Positions 17,040 through 26,126 of a DNA stretch of 64,000 nt are shown here, piece by piece. Position 1 is the first letter of the stretch. Each line of letters opens with the position of its first letter. The stretch is from positions 186,001 through 250,000 of the forward strand of contig NZ_LQZQ01000002.1 of the NCBI RefSeq assembly GCF_001593005.1. The letters are read 5' to 3'. The DNA is from Roseivirga ehrenbergii (GTDB lineage Bacteria; Bacteroidota; Bacteroidia; Cytophagales; Cyclobacteriaceae). A program made the translations under genes and the position numbers. The notes under the pieces are model-generated. The model was not told where the DNA came from. It searched no databases and saw only the letters and a program-made list of their open reading frames with translations.

Positions 17040-17770
17040 TACTGGTTTTTATCTCTTGGTTCAATAATTAATAAATTGGCATCGTAGGTTACAATGCCCA
17101 ACATAATCGCATTGATCAGGCGGTTAATATCCACTTTGTAGTGTTGCTCACCGTTGTTCATCGGGTTGTTCTTCAATGGGTCGGCAATGGATACCATTCC
17201 TGTTGCCTCAGAATAACCGTTGAGTACCACAAAGTGACCTACAGGCAGACCTCTCAAGTCATCATATTCGGTTACTGTATCTCCAATTTCACGTTTGCTA
17301 CCATACAAATAAGTGGCGCTTAAGCCTGTTAAAATTGGTTGCTTCGAGAAGAGGAATTTCTTGATTAATTCTGGACTCAAGTCTTCAAATTTGATTTCTC
17401 CTCCCTGTTTTAAAAACTTCATATAAGCCACAGATGCGAACTGAATTCTACGCTGTGGTTTATATCTTTTTTGCAATCCTAGTTTATGAAGTAAATCTGG
17501 CTCTTCTGCATCAAACCATGACGGATCGAACAAGTTGAGATTATAGGTGTAGAGCGTTGCTTTGTAACCACGTTTTAAGGCGTGGTTGCCTAAGTTTACC
17601 GCTAAGGTTCCTCCGCTTTTCAACTGCTTTACTTCACCAATTATATCAGGCAAAGAGATGTAGTCTCCGTAATATTGATAAACCGCTTGCAAACAAGTGG
17701 GCCCACAAGTGGAGTCCGTTGGCTGCGGAAGCATATCAATACCAAACCATGCTTTATCTAAAACGATCAT
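17039..17770 (-). CDS. C39-like cysteine peptidase, first gene of amidoligase operon
   Basis: 243 residues from the ATG at 17770; the frame remains open to a GTG at 17821, an alternative start. The papain/C39-like catalytic elements are visible: Cys in PQPTDSTCGPTCLQAVYQYY, His in LPVGHFVVLNGYSEATG, and Asp in VSIADPLKNNP. There is no signal peptide or TM segment, so it should act in the cytoplasm rather than as part of a bacteriocin exporter. It heads an operon with two amide-forming ligases and an amidohydrolase. It may process the peptide or conjugate those enzymes make, or act as a transpeptidase. Confidence 0.82.
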   Translation of the reverse strand: MIVLDKAWFGIDMLPQPTDSTCGPTCLQAVYQYYGDYISLPDIIGEVKQLKSGGTLAVNLGNHALKRGYKATLYTYNLNLFDPSWFDAEEPDLLHKLGLQKRYKPQRRIQFASVAYMKFLKQGGEIKFEDLSPELIKKFLFSKQPILTGLSATYLYGSKREIGDTVTEYDDLRGLPVGHFVVLNGYSEATGMVSIADPLKNNPMNNGEQHYKVDINRLINAIMLGIVTYDANLLIIEPRDKNQ

Positions 17771-17919
17771 GTATTTTTCTACCTTTAATACTCCTTTGAC
17801 GAAGCCATAATAAAAAGTCACTTTGCACAGGGAATTTATGAAGAAGAGCCACTGTTATTGACAGAAGCAAACGCAACCTGAACAACTATTTTAGTCCCTT
17901 TTTTTTAAGTTAGAACGAT

Positions 17920-18513
17920 ATGAAATTTTCGATAGAAGAAACTAATAACCTGCTCCGAAACCGCAGATCAATATATCCCGCCATGTATTCTGATGTGCCC
18001 GTGGATGACGCCATCATTAATGACATGCTTGAGAATGCCAATTGGGCACCTACCCATAAACTTACCGAGCCTTGGCGCTTTGTGGTTTTCAAAGGTGAAG
18101 GCTTGAAGAAGCTCGCTGCTTTTCAATCTGAACTTTATAAAGAACTTTCCACCAAGGCTGGCAATTTTGATGCATCGAAATTTGAGAAGCTGGCCACCAA
18201 ACCATTGATGGCATCGCATATTATTGCTCTCGGCATGAAGCGTGACCCAAAAGCACTGGTCCCAGAAATTGAAGAAATCTCGGCAGTGGCCTGTGCGGTG
18301 CAAAACATGTATTTAACGGCTACTGCTTATGGAGTTGGCTGTTATTGGGGCTCTGGCGGAATTACTTATAAAGAAGAAGCCAAAAGCTTTTTTCGCTTAG
18401 GTGCCGAAGATAAACTACTCGGCTTTCTCTATGTAGGAAACTTAAAAACGGACAAATGGCCGACAGGAAAACGTGGCCCAATTGAAGAAAAAGTGAGTTG
18501 GGTGGAAGGTTAA
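17920..18513 (+). CDS. Nitroreductase family protein
   Basis: A 197-residue FMN-binding oxidoreductase of the compact (YdjA-like) nitroreductase type. Segments include LLRNRRSIYPAMYSDVPVDD (FMN phosphate site), ANWAPTHKLTEPWRFVVFKG, VACAVQNMYLTATAYGVGCY and WGSGGITYKEEAKSFFRLG. It probably reduces nitro compounds, quinones or related substrates with NAD(P)H. It is monocistronic, divergent from the peptidase operon and convergent with the methyltransferase, and a 33-bp hairpin repeat lies directly after its stop. The natural substrate is not readable from sequence. Confidence 0.92.
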   Translation: MKFSIEETNNLLRNRRSIYPAMYSDVPVDDAIINDMLENANWAPTHKLTEPWRFVVFKGEGLKKLAAFQSELYKELSTKAGNFDASKFEKLATKPLMASHIIALGMKRDPKALVPEIEEISAVACAVQNMYLTATAYGVGCYWGSGGITYKEEAKSFFRLGAEDKLLGFLYVGNLKTDKWPTGKRGPIEEKVSWVEG

Positions 18514-18520
18514 ATTTGTC

Positions 18521-18553
18521 AACCCTCCAAGGGTTTGAAACCCTTGGAGGGTT
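18521..18553. repeat. 33-bp hairpin repeat (AACCCTCCAAGGGTTT type), copy 1
   Basis: Perfect inverted arms AACCCTCCAAGGGTTT and AAACCCTTGGAGGGTT flank a single G. The same element with one changed base lies at 56366-56398. It lies between convergent genes, so it may act as a bidirectional terminator, but there is no clear T-run and its recurrence marks it as a dispersed palindromic repeat. Confidence 0.8.
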
Positions 18554-18568
18554 CGTTCACTTCAAAAA

Positions 18569-19258
18569 CTAAAAAATCAACTGCCACCTAAAAGCCCACA
18601 TCCAGCGTAGCTTGAAAAACGGAATGTCGGCTTGCTTCATGATTTTTTCTAACTCTGCTTTTTTGAAGGCCCTCCTTACCGAAAGCGGGGCATCGTTTTT
18701 TACCATCTCAGATTTGGAGAAAAAGTGAGTCAGCCATTTGATTAAAAACTCGGCCAAACCATGGCGATGTAAATCATTAATTACCGTCCCTTTTTTTGCT
18801 TGGGTTTTAAACTGATTGAAAATATTGATGAGTTGTTCATCGGTAAAGTGGTGGGTAAAGAGGGTACAAAGAATGACATCGAATTGCCTTTCTTTAAATG
18901 CTTCTGAAAAAATATCAGACACTTCGAAACGGATGTTCGGGTAGGCCTTACAGTTCTCTATGGCGTACTCCACAATGGCGGGATTGGCGTCAAAACCGAC
19001 CAGATCAACTTCTAGCTTTCTTTGCTTTGCCCACTGCGCAACAAGCTTTAGCATATCACCTCCGCCACAGCCCAAGTCGGCAATTACAAGTTTCTCATTC
19101 GTTTGTGACCGAATGAGTTTATCCAAACCATTAATGGTCACAAAGTTTCCACCGAGCCATTTATTGATGGTTTCTAGCTCCTTTAGCGTCTGCGAAATTA
19201 CCTCACCAGAGACCTCAAGGTCATCCATTAATTCTTCTTCGTATGATCGGCTGCTCAA
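18569..19258 (-). CDS. Class I SAM-dependent methyltransferase of the PKS cluster
   Basis: 229 residues starting with TTG at 19258. The upstream frame closes with TAA and no ATG exists before the conserved RSYEEELMDDLEVSGEVI start, so TTG is the likely initiator. The SAM site is KLVIADLGCGGGDMLKLV, followed by VDLVGFDANPAIVEYA and FDVILCTLFTHHFTDEQLI. The C-terminal SVRRAFKKAELEKIMKQADI helix is typical for small-molecule O- or C-methyltransferases next to type III PKS genes. It follows the PKS and the small BamE-like gene on the same strand. A role in methylating the polyketide is analogous to SrsB of Streptomyces, and is inferred. Confidence 0.85.
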   Translation of the reverse strand: MSSRSYEEELMDDLEVSGEVISQTLKELETINKWLGGNFVTINGLDKLIRSQTNEKLVIADLGCGGGDMLKLVAQWAKQRKLEVDLVGFDANPAIVEYAIENCKAYPNIRFEVSDIFSEAFKERQFDVILCTLFTHHFTDEQLINIFNQFKTQAKKGTVINDLHRHGLAEFLIKWLTHFFSKSEMVKNDAPLSVRRAFKKAELEKIMKQADIPFFKLRWMWAFRWQLIF

Positions 19259-19284
19259 TGTATTATTTTAAAGGTCAATATTTT

Positions 19285-19605
19285 TCATTCAAAGTAGACA
19301 ATCCGTTTTACTATCCCCAAAGAGTCGAAATGAATATAAATACCATCTGATGCAAGGTATGGAGGCTGATAATAGAACGAAGGAACATTACTCTCTGAAT
19401 CATATTCATTTCTCGCATCAGGCTCACCCATTATGCTTTTTACCTGCAATGAGTCCATTCCTATTTCCAGCTTTTCGGAGTTGGTCACATTTTGTTTGCT
19501 TTTTCTGGCAACAGCATTCCATTCTGTAAAGTAGAAAAACACTAAAACCAGCAGTGAAACTAAAACACCAATAAATATGAAAACCTTTTTCATTACCTTA
19601 AACAT
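19285..19605 (-). CDS. Membrane-anchored BamE/SmpA-like small protein
   Basis: 106 residues if started at the ATG of 19605, which overlaps the PKS stop as TGATG; the ATG at 19593 (MKKVFIFIGVLVSLLVLVFF) is an alternative. One N-terminal hydrophobic helix anchors it. The rest, KLEIGMDSLQVKSIMGEPDA followed by FDSLGIVKRIVYFE, has the two-strand/helix pattern of SmpA/BamE-like domains. There is no lipobox Cys. It may be an envelope accessory protein; a role in the polyketide pathway is unclear and only suggested by the tight coupling. Confidence 0.65.
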   Translation of the reverse strand: MFKVMKKVFIFIGVLVSLLVLVFFYFTEWNAVARKSKQNVTNSEKLEIGMDSLQVKSIMGEPDARNEYDSESNVPSFYYQPPYLASDGIYIHFDSLGIVKRIVYFE

Positions 19606-20696
19606 CAAGCAATTTCCAATACCATCGACTCCAAGGTAAGGCCGGGGCCAAAGGCTACCGAAAGACAATTTTCGCCTTTTGTAGGCTTTTCTTGCATCAG
19701 TTTTTCCAATACAAAGATTAGAGTAGCGGACGACATATTTCCATAATTCTGGAGCACCTCATAGGCATAACGGTTATCGTTTTTGTCAAGATTTAGTTCT
19801 TGTTCAATCACTTCTAAAATCCGCTTTCCGCCTGGATGAATGGCATATTGTTGAATAGAACTTCCTCCCATTTTCGTTTTCAATTGGTCAATCATTCCCT
19901 CAATACCTGACTCAATTAGTATAGGCACGTAAGAAGAAAGCTTCATTTCGAAGCCAAAATCACCAATGTCCCAAGCCATGTTCTCGCCACCATCATTCAG
20001 TATTTGATTATGGAAGGCTACGGGCGATAAGCCTTTATTTCCTTGTTCTGAAGAAGTCATTAAAAGGGCTGCTGCGCCATCGCTGAAAAGTGCGTTGGCC
20101 AGTAAATTATCCTCGTCTGTTTTGTTCTGAAAATGAATGGTACATAGCTCCGTTGAAACCACCAAAACTTTAGCTTTGGGATCGGCTTTGCAAAAAGCAT
20201 CAGCGGTACGAATACCCGTTATGGCTGCATAACAGCCCATAAAATTGATGCAAGTACGCTGAACATTGGGTCTTAATTTTAGTCCATTGACCAAATCAAT
20301 ATCTAAACCAGGGGCATACATACCTGTGCAACTAATGGTGATCAAATGGGTAACTTCGTCCAGTTTTATATTCGATTTTTGAATGCAGTTTCTCACTGCC
20401 TGCATGGCCAAATCTGGTGCTGTTTCTTTATATAAAAGTGACCGTTGTTGGGTTGTTGGGAAAGGGCTGAGGTCTTTACTTTTGGGGTAGAATGTCCAGT
20501 CTTCCATATTCAGACTACCGTAATCCGGAATTACAGAATGGCGGGTTTGAATTCCACTAGCGCGGTAAAGTGCTTTCAGTCGGGTTTTATCCTTACCTTC
20601 AAACCCATGGGCATTTGCCATAAACTCAAGAATTTCCTTCTGAGGAATTTTGTTTTCCGGAACTGCGGTGCCTATGGCCGATATGACTGATCTCAC
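19605..20696 (-). CDS. Type III polyketide synthase (chalcone/stilbene synthase family)
   Basis: 363 residues starting with GTG at 20696, since no earlier ATG fits. The thiolase-fold catalytic triad is intact: Cys155 in INFMGCYAAITGIRTADAFC, His287 in YAIHPGGKRILEVIEQ and Asn320 in LQNYGNMSSATLIFVLEKL. Such enzymes condense malonyl-CoA onto an acyl starter and cyclise to resorcinols, pyrones or phloroglucinols. With a methyltransferase, a UbiA prenyltransferase and a flavin oxidoreductase around it, an alkylresorcinol/quinone-like lipid is a reasonable guess, by analogy with srsABC of Streptomyces. It is divergent from UbiA with only 50 bp between starts. Confidence 0.95.
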   Translation of the reverse strand: MRSVISAIGTAVPENKIPQKEILEFMANAHGFEGKDKTRLKALYRASGIQTRHSVIPDYGSLNMEDWTFYPKSKDLSPFPTTQQRSLLYKETAPDLAMQAVRNCIQKSNIKLDEVTHLITISCTGMYAPGLDIDLVNGLKLRPNVQRTCINFMGCYAAITGIRTADAFCKADPKAKVLVVSTELCTIHFQNKTDEDNLLANALFSDGAAALLMTSSEQGNKGLSPVAFHNQILNDGGENMAWDIGDFGFEMKLSSYVPILIESGIEGMIDQLKTKMGGSSIQQYAIHPGGKRILEVIEQELNLDKNDNRYAYEVLQNYGNMSSATLIFVLEKLMQEKPTKGENCLSVAFGPGLTLESMVLEIA

Positions 20697-20746
20697 GTTC
20701 TATATTATCCTTTTTTCCGCTAAATTGTTCAGTATAACTTCCACAT

Positions 20747-21652
20747 ATGTTTAAAAAGTCAACTTGGTTACATTTAAGAATTCCGTTTAGCTACTTTCTT
20801 CTCCCTATCTATTTCTTTGGAATTTCTATTAGCCCCAACCTAAGTGAGCCCAATCTGCTCTGGCTTTTTATTATTCTTCATCTTTTTATTTACCCTGCCA
20901 GTAATGCGTTTAACAGCTATTTCGACAAGGATGAAAAGAGCATTGGTGGCCTAAAAAACCCACCTCCCGTTGATAGAAATCTGCTTTACATGGCTTGGCT
21001 TTTCGATATCATCGGAATTGCACTTTCCATTTGGCAGTTCAAAAACAACTGGACGTTGACGCTTATGCTACTTGTCTATATTCTGGTTTCAAGGGCATAC
21101 AGCCACCCTTCAATTCGATTAAAAAAATATGCCCTCCTGAGCTGGTTTATCGCTGGGCTTTTTCAAGGCGCTTGGGTAGTTTGGATCATTTACATTGGGC
21201 TTAATAATTTCGAGTTCAGTCATATTTTAAAACCTCATGTCCTTATTCCTGGACTTTTGGCCTCTGTTATTTTGTGGGGGGCTTATCCTATGACCCAAAT
21301 TTATCAACATGAAGAAGATACCAAAAGAGGTGACAAAACCCTCAGTATAAAGTTGGGGATTAAAGGCACTTTTCTATTCACCGCTGTCTTTTTTGTGATG
21401 GCAGCAGTGCTTTATTTCTTCTATTTTGACGCCTATCATCAAACTAAATATGGCTGGACGTTTATTATCGCAATGATCCCTATTGTTCTCTTTTTTATAG
21501 GCTGGTTTTTAGCGGTGCTTAAAAATGAAGACAAAGCGAATTACAAAAATACCATGTGGCTGAACTTTATTTCGGCTACCTGTTTGGGTGGGTTTTTCCT
21601 CTACTTTTTTCTGGATTCTACTAACATTTTATCGGCAGTGGGTCAATACTAA
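20747..21652 (+). CDS. UbiA-family prenyltransferase
   Basis: A 301-residue integral membrane protein with about eight helices. The first polar Mg/diphosphate motif is NAFNSYFDKDEKSIGGL near residue 63. The second is IYQHEEDTKRGDKTLSIKLG near residue 184, with a DxxxxD pattern. UbiA enzymes attach isoprenyl chains to aromatic or related acceptors. The gene shares a 50-bp divergent promoter region with the type III PKS, which suggests that the PKS product is the acceptor, though lipid or quinone substrates from elsewhere cannot be excluded. The motif is NxxxDxD-like rather than the textbook NDxxDxxxD. Confidence 0.88.
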   Translation: MFKKSTWLHLRIPFSYFLLPIYFFGISISPNLSEPNLLWLFIILHLFIYPASNAFNSYFDKDEKSIGGLKNPPPVDRNLLYMAWLFDIIGIALSIWQFKNNWTLTLMLLVYILVSRAYSHPSIRLKKYALLSWFIAGLFQGAWVVWIIYIGLNNFEFSHILKPHVLIPGLLASVILWGAYPMTQIYQHEEDTKRGDKTLSIKLGIKGTFLFTAVFFVMAAVLYFFYFDAYHQTKYGWTFIIAMIPIVLFFIGWFLAVLKNEDKANYKNTMWLNFISATCLGGFFLYFFLDSTNILSAVGQY

Positions 21653-22014
21653 AACGGCTTTTGTAAATAATTTCAATATAATGTTAAACCTGTTTGAATA
21701 GGTTTAATCAATAGCTTTCAAGAGTTAACTAAGAAATACCCACCTCTAGAAATTGTCTTTGCTAATTTCTAAAAGATGAAAAATCAGACATGAAACAGAT
21801 CATAATTATGTATTAATTAGTAACACTCAAGCATCAACGGGAGTCTCGTAATTATATGTTCTAGACTCTATTATCAGTTCAGCTAAAAACACTTATTACT
21901 CTCCACTTCTTCACTAAATTAATGTGGTTGATTGCTTTTAATGCAATGATTTGAATACCTTAACACAACACATTAAACTCTAAATAGCAAGAATCTATTT
22001 CACACAAATAATTT
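21653..22014. other. AT-rich intergenic stretch upstream of the CHAT gene
   Basis: 362 bp between UbiA and the TPR-CHAT gene with no coding frame of interest. It is visibly AT-rich, with no clear terminator hairpin and no promoter that matches TTTG-N19-21-TAnnTTTG well. It may mark one edge of a module inserted into the PKS cluster. Confidence 0.5.
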
Positions 22015-25000
22015 ATGATAAAGTATTATATTACTTATACACATATATTCATACTCTTTTTATTTACCTATCAGTACTCTCAAGGCCAAGCTATTAGCGC
22101 TTCATTGTCCGGGCGATCTTTACTTATAAAGGCCGATTCGTTGATTAATATTCAATCTCTGGAGAGTGCCCAAGAAGTATTGAGTCTAGCTTCAGCTCAA
22201 GCATTGAGAGAAAAAGACACTCTTAGTTATTTACAAAGTCTAAATAAAAAGGCGTATACTTTTAGTAAACAAGCTCAATATGATAGTTCTCTGATAGTAG
22301 CTAGAGCTAGCATTCAATTGATGCATGAACTGCCTTACACTGACCCGATTTTATTAGCTGAACTTTCCAGAAGCATTGGCCTAGTTTATGAATTAAGAGA
22401 CAATGATCTATCAAAAGCTGCTGAAGAATACCAAAAAGGTTTAAAAGTACTTAATAGTTTGGAGGGTGATAAGCCATATTTGTCAATAGAGCTTAGCAAA
22501 GATCTAGTCATTATCCTATTAACTAAAGGACTCATAGATTCTGCTTCAACAGCTTTGGATACCATTATAAATAGTCAAGAAATCTATTTTTCAGAAAAGC
22601 ATATGGAATTGGCTGATACTTACCGACTAAAAGCTGTTGGTTTAAGTATTTCTAACTACACGATTGAAGCTATAAAATACTACAACAAAGCACTGTCATC
22701 TCTAAACAAAGCAAAAAAATCAAAAAGAACACAAAAGGGCAAAGCCGACATATTAGGAAACATTGGAAACTTACACCATTTGTCTGGCTATTACGATTCT
22801 GCGTTTATCTACTATAGCAAGCAAAAAAACATTAATGAGATTGTATTAAGCGAGAACGATAAATCATTAGCAAACCTTTACAGAAACCTTAGTTCAATAC
22901 ATCAATTCAAAGGCTATTATGATTCAGCCATTTACTATGCTAGAAAAAGCCTAAACATTACAGAATTAACATTATCAAAAAATCATCCGGATTTAGCTGA
23001 GTCATATAGTGCTTTGGCTATTACTCTTCAGCAAGAAGGTAAAATCCAAGAATCACTTGTCTACTATTCCAAATCTTTCGAAATAATTGAGTCCAACTTT
23101 GGCCTGAATCACTGGCGTACTTACAATGTTTTATCGCAATTAGGGATAGCACAGAGTGGTTTAGGTGACTACACTAAGTCTAATGAATACTTTAAACAGG
23201 CCATCAGTATTGGGCTCAATGGAGATTTCGCAAACATAGAATCAATCGTCAGAAATCATTTATATTTAGCAGACAATTTTATAAAAATTGGAGACTTAGA
23301 AAAAGCTAACAAAGCAATTTCCAAAGCCAATGAGTTAACACATAAATTACCTAGTGTTAACCATCAAATTTTTGGTGAAGTGCAAATTCGAAAAGGTGTA
23401 CTTTATAACCAGCAAAAGAATCCGCTAAAAGCAGAAGAGTCCTTTTTGAATGCTTATAAAAGCTTTATAAATATTTTTGGGGAGCGCCATCCAAGAGTAG
23501 GGGAAATACTTATTCAGTTGGCCAAACTGAAAATAGAAAATCAAGAATTGGTTGAGGCCAAAGAGCTTTTATGGAAAGCTATTCTTTCAAATACATACGA
23601 GTATGAAGAAGTTAAATTAGGGGTAGTTCCTAGGTCATATAACATAATAAACCCATTACAAACCATTCAATCCCTTGAGCTACTAGCTAAAGTCGAATGG
23701 GAAATTTCAGAAACTGAAAACGACTTATCGTTCCTTCAAAAAAGTCGTGAGTTATACGACACTCTACTAAACCTGTTAGCAGAAATCCTATTTGAAACCA
23801 CCCAAGAAGAAGATCTTGCTCAAATAATCAAGTTATTTCACGCCAACTATTCAAGTGCAATAAACCTTTTATATGAAATGAAGGAAAAAGGCATTCTGGA
23901 TGAACAAGAGTATCTAGAGAATCATTTCAACTATTCTGAGGCTTCTAAGGGTATTGTAACTTCTTATTCTCTATTCAAACATAAAGCTCTAAAATCATTC
24001 AAAGGTAAATCTAATCAAGTGGATAGTCTTAGGTCTATTACTAAAGAAGCTTCCTTTGTAAAAAGTCAAATAACCACGTTTGAGATCGAATATCCCAATA
24101 ATGAAAATTTAAAATACTACCAAGATTGGCTTTTCAACCTTCTAAATAAAAAAAGACAGATCCTTTCAAAGCTCGAATCAGAGGAAACAACTTTCAAAAA
24201 TTTCTTGGAAGAAAGCATGATGAAATCTGTTGATATAATTCAGAAAGAAGTTGGTTATACACATACTATAATTGAGTATTTCTTAACGGACGACAAGTTA
24301 TTTACCTTGCTAATCAAAAAGAATGAAACTAAAGTATCTGCCCAAACTCTAAACGACAATTTCTTACAGCAAATCAGTAACCACCAGAGCCTTAAGAACA
24401 ATGATATAGAAAATTACGCACGGGGCAGCAGAGCACTTTATGACATACTTATTGCCCCAATAAAAAGCGATTTAAAAGACATAGAGAAACTCCTTATTAT
24501 TCCTGACAAGACACTATGGAATGTGAATTTCGGGCTACTATTAACTGATGATAAAGAGCATATAGATACAAAAAAACTTCCATACCTTTTAAAGGATTAC
24601 CAAATAAGCTATGCTTATGCAGTTAAGCTCATGGGTAAAAACCCTCCCAAGCAGGAACAATTGGATAACAAGAAAGTACTGGCTTTAGCTTATGGTGATG
24701 ATAATGGTACAAAGCCTCAACTTTCATCATTTAGAAACACCCCTCTTGCTAAAATACGGGGGACTGCTTTTGAATTAAAAGCTATTGAAAAATTAGTTGA
24801 TGGGGATTTCATTTACGGGCAAAAGGCAACTGAAGCATTATTCAAAGAAAAAAGCTCTGAGTACGGAATACTTCACTTAGCTATGCATGGAGTAATGATC
24901 GACAGCTCAATTAATGAATCCTATTTGGCGTTTTTTGCTGATAGTTTACAAGAAGAAGATGGAAGGTTATATCCATTCGAGTTGACTGAATTAGACCTCA

Positions 25001-25422
25001 GTGCGGATCTCGCAGTTTTGAGTGCATGCGAAACTGGGGCTGGAAAGATTGTCAACGGAGAGGGGGTTATGAGTATTGGGAGAGGGTTCTTTAACGCTGG
25101 TGTGAAAAGCCTTTTATTGACACAATGGCCCCTTTCTGATGCTGTGGCTCCCGAAATTATGGAGAGCTTTTATCAATATTTAAACAAAGGAATTGATAAA
25201 GATGAGGCCTTAAGAAGCGCTCAATTGGATTTTTTAGAAAACGCAAACAACATATCGGCAAATCCGTATTATTGGGGAAGCTTTTTTATACTTGGAGATA
25301 CTGAGCCTATAGATTTTAGACCTCGCACCCCTCGCTGGTATTATATTGTTGTAGCCTCAATCCTTTTATTTCTTGCAGTTCTTGCATTACGCAAGAAAAA
25401 GCGGAGAGGACAAAGAAGCTAA
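22015..25422 (+). CDS. Secreted, membrane-anchored TPR-CHAT cysteine protease-like protein
   Basis: 1135 residues. A signal peptide (about residues 1-25, IFILFLFTYQYSQGQA) is followed by many tetratricopeptide repeats to about residue 520 (for example YDSAFIYYSKQKN, YDSAIYYARKSLNITE). A helical linker leads to a CHAT domain near 850-1100 and a C-terminal TM helix (about 1109-1126) with a basic KKKRRGQRS tail. The caspase-like dyad is intact: His958 in ILHLAMHGVM and Cys1005 in VLSACETGAGKIVNGEGVM. This topology puts TPR and CHAT in the periplasm. It is convergent with a TPR-bearing anti-sigma gene (4-bp overlap), an obvious candidate substrate. The second paralogue is at 33137. Confidence 0.88.
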   Translation: MIKYYITYTHIFILFLFTYQYSQGQAISASLSGRSLLIKADSLINIQSLESAQEVLSLASAQALREKDTLSYLQSLNKKAYTFSKQAQYDSSLIVARASIQLMHELPYTDPILLAELSRSIGLVYELRDNDLSKAAEEYQKGLKVLNSLEGDKPYLSIELSKDLVIILLTKGLIDSASTALDTIINSQEIYFSEKHMELADTYRLKAVGLSISNYTIEAIKYYNKALSSLNKAKKSKRTQKGKADILGNIGNLHHLSGYYDSAFIYYSKQKNINEIVLSENDKSLANLYRNLSSIHQFKGYYDSAIYYARKSLNITELTLSKNHPDLAESYSALAITLQQEGKIQESLVYYSKSFEIIESNFGLNHWRTYNVLSQLGIAQSGLGDYTKSNEYFKQAISIGLNGDFANIESIVRNHLYLADNFIKIGDLEKANKAISKANELTHKLPSVNHQIFGEVQIRKGVLYNQQKNPLKAEESFLNAYKSFINIFGERHPRVGEILIQLAKLKIENQELVEAKELLWKAILSNTYEYEEVKLGVVPRSYNIINPLQTIQSLELLAKVEWEISETENDLSFLQKSRELYDTLLNLLAEILFETTQEEDLAQIIKLFHANYSSAINLLYEMKEKGILDEQEYLENHFNYSEASKGIVTSYSLFKHKALKSFKGKSNQVDSLRSITKEASFVKSQITTFEIEYPNNENLKYYQDWLFNLLNKKRQILSKLESEETTFKNFLEESMMKSVDIIQKEVGYTHTIIEYFLTDDKLFTLLIKKNETKVSAQTLNDNFLQQISNHQSLKNNDIENYARGSRALYDILIAPIKSDLKDIEKLLIIPDKTLWNVNFGLLLTDDKEHIDTKKLPYLLKDYQISYAYAVKLMGKNPPKQEQLDNKKVLALAYGDDNGTKPQLSSFRNTPLAKIRGTAFELKAIEKLVDGDFIYGQKATEALFKEKSSEYGILHLAMHGVMIDSSINESYLAFFADSLQEEDGRLYPFELTELDLSADLAVLSACETGAGKIVNGEGVMSIGRGFFNAGVKSLLLTQWPLSDAVAPEIMESFYQYLNKGIDKDEALRSAQLDFLENANNISANPYYWGSFFILGDTEPIDFRPRTPRWYYIVVASILLFLAVLALRKKKRRGQRS

Positions 25423-26126
25423 TCATTAATAGCGCTTAACAGTTTTTGAGCATTCTTGTATTCAAAGTCCCCTTCTTCTATTAAAAGAAGGGATTCCCGC
25501 GCCAATGTTATATCTCCCTTTTGCCAATATGCTAAACCTAAATACCACCTGGTCTGTTGGTAATATTCGTTAGATGGATCTGTTCCAATGCTTAGAAATA
25601 AGTTAACTGCCTCTTCAAATTTTTCACTCCCCAGTGCACTCATCGCAAAATAAAACTTCAAAGCCTCATTAAGATTAACATCATTTGACTTATCAAAAAG
25701 ATCATATGCTTCCTTATATTCTCTATCCGAATATGCCTCTAGCGCCTTAGAAAAATCTGTTTCTCCCAAGTTTCTAAATGTGATTAATTGGTCAAAGTGA
25801 TCAAAGTAATTATCGAATTTTGGGCCAGAGGAATCTCTCTGAATTAAGAAAAAGCTGACAACTCCTATGAGAATAACGGAGGCAGCCACAGCTATAATTC
25901 TGGAGAACGACAGACTACCTCTACCCACTAAATCTCGATGTTTTTCTTTTAATTCAGCTTTCAATCCTTCTGCTTCCAAATGGCTTTGAACGTCAAGATA
26001 GTCCTCTATGAATTTACTTAACTCCATAGGATCTAGGGGCTCATTATTAACAGAAAGCACCTCCTCTTTGGTAATTTCGCCAACAATGTATTTTTCTAAT
26101 AATTCAAGGTTTATTTCCTTACTCAT
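25419..26126 (-). CDS. Membrane anti-sigma-like protein with periplasmic TPR domain
   Basis: 235 residues from the ATG at 26126; the frame is open 15 codons further, but this start overlaps the sigma stop by 8 bp (ATGAGTAA). Residues 1-70 are soluble and acidic, and include EKYIVGEITKEEV, which resembles the sigma-binding N-terminus of Bacteroidota anti-sigma factors. A TM helix spans about 77-95 (IIAVAASVILIGVVSFFLI). Residues 110-235 are tetratricopeptide-like (ALEAYSDREYKEAYDLFDKS, TRWYLGLAYWQKGDITLARE), predicted periplasmic. No FecR domain is present. Together with the sigma and CHAT genes it suggests a regulated-proteolysis switch; that is inference. Confidence 0.75.
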   Translation of the reverse strand: MSKEINLELLEKYIVGEITKEEVLSVNNEPLDPMELSKFIEDYLDVQSHLEAEGLKAELKEKHRDLVGRGSLSFSRIIAVAASVILIGVVSFFLIQRDSSGPKFDNYFDHFDQLITFRNLGETDFSKALEAYSDREYKEAYDLFDKSNDVNLNEALKFYFAMSALGSEKFEEAVNLFLSIGTDPSNEYYQQTRWYLGLAYWQKGDITLARESLLLIEEGDFEYKNAQKLLSAIND

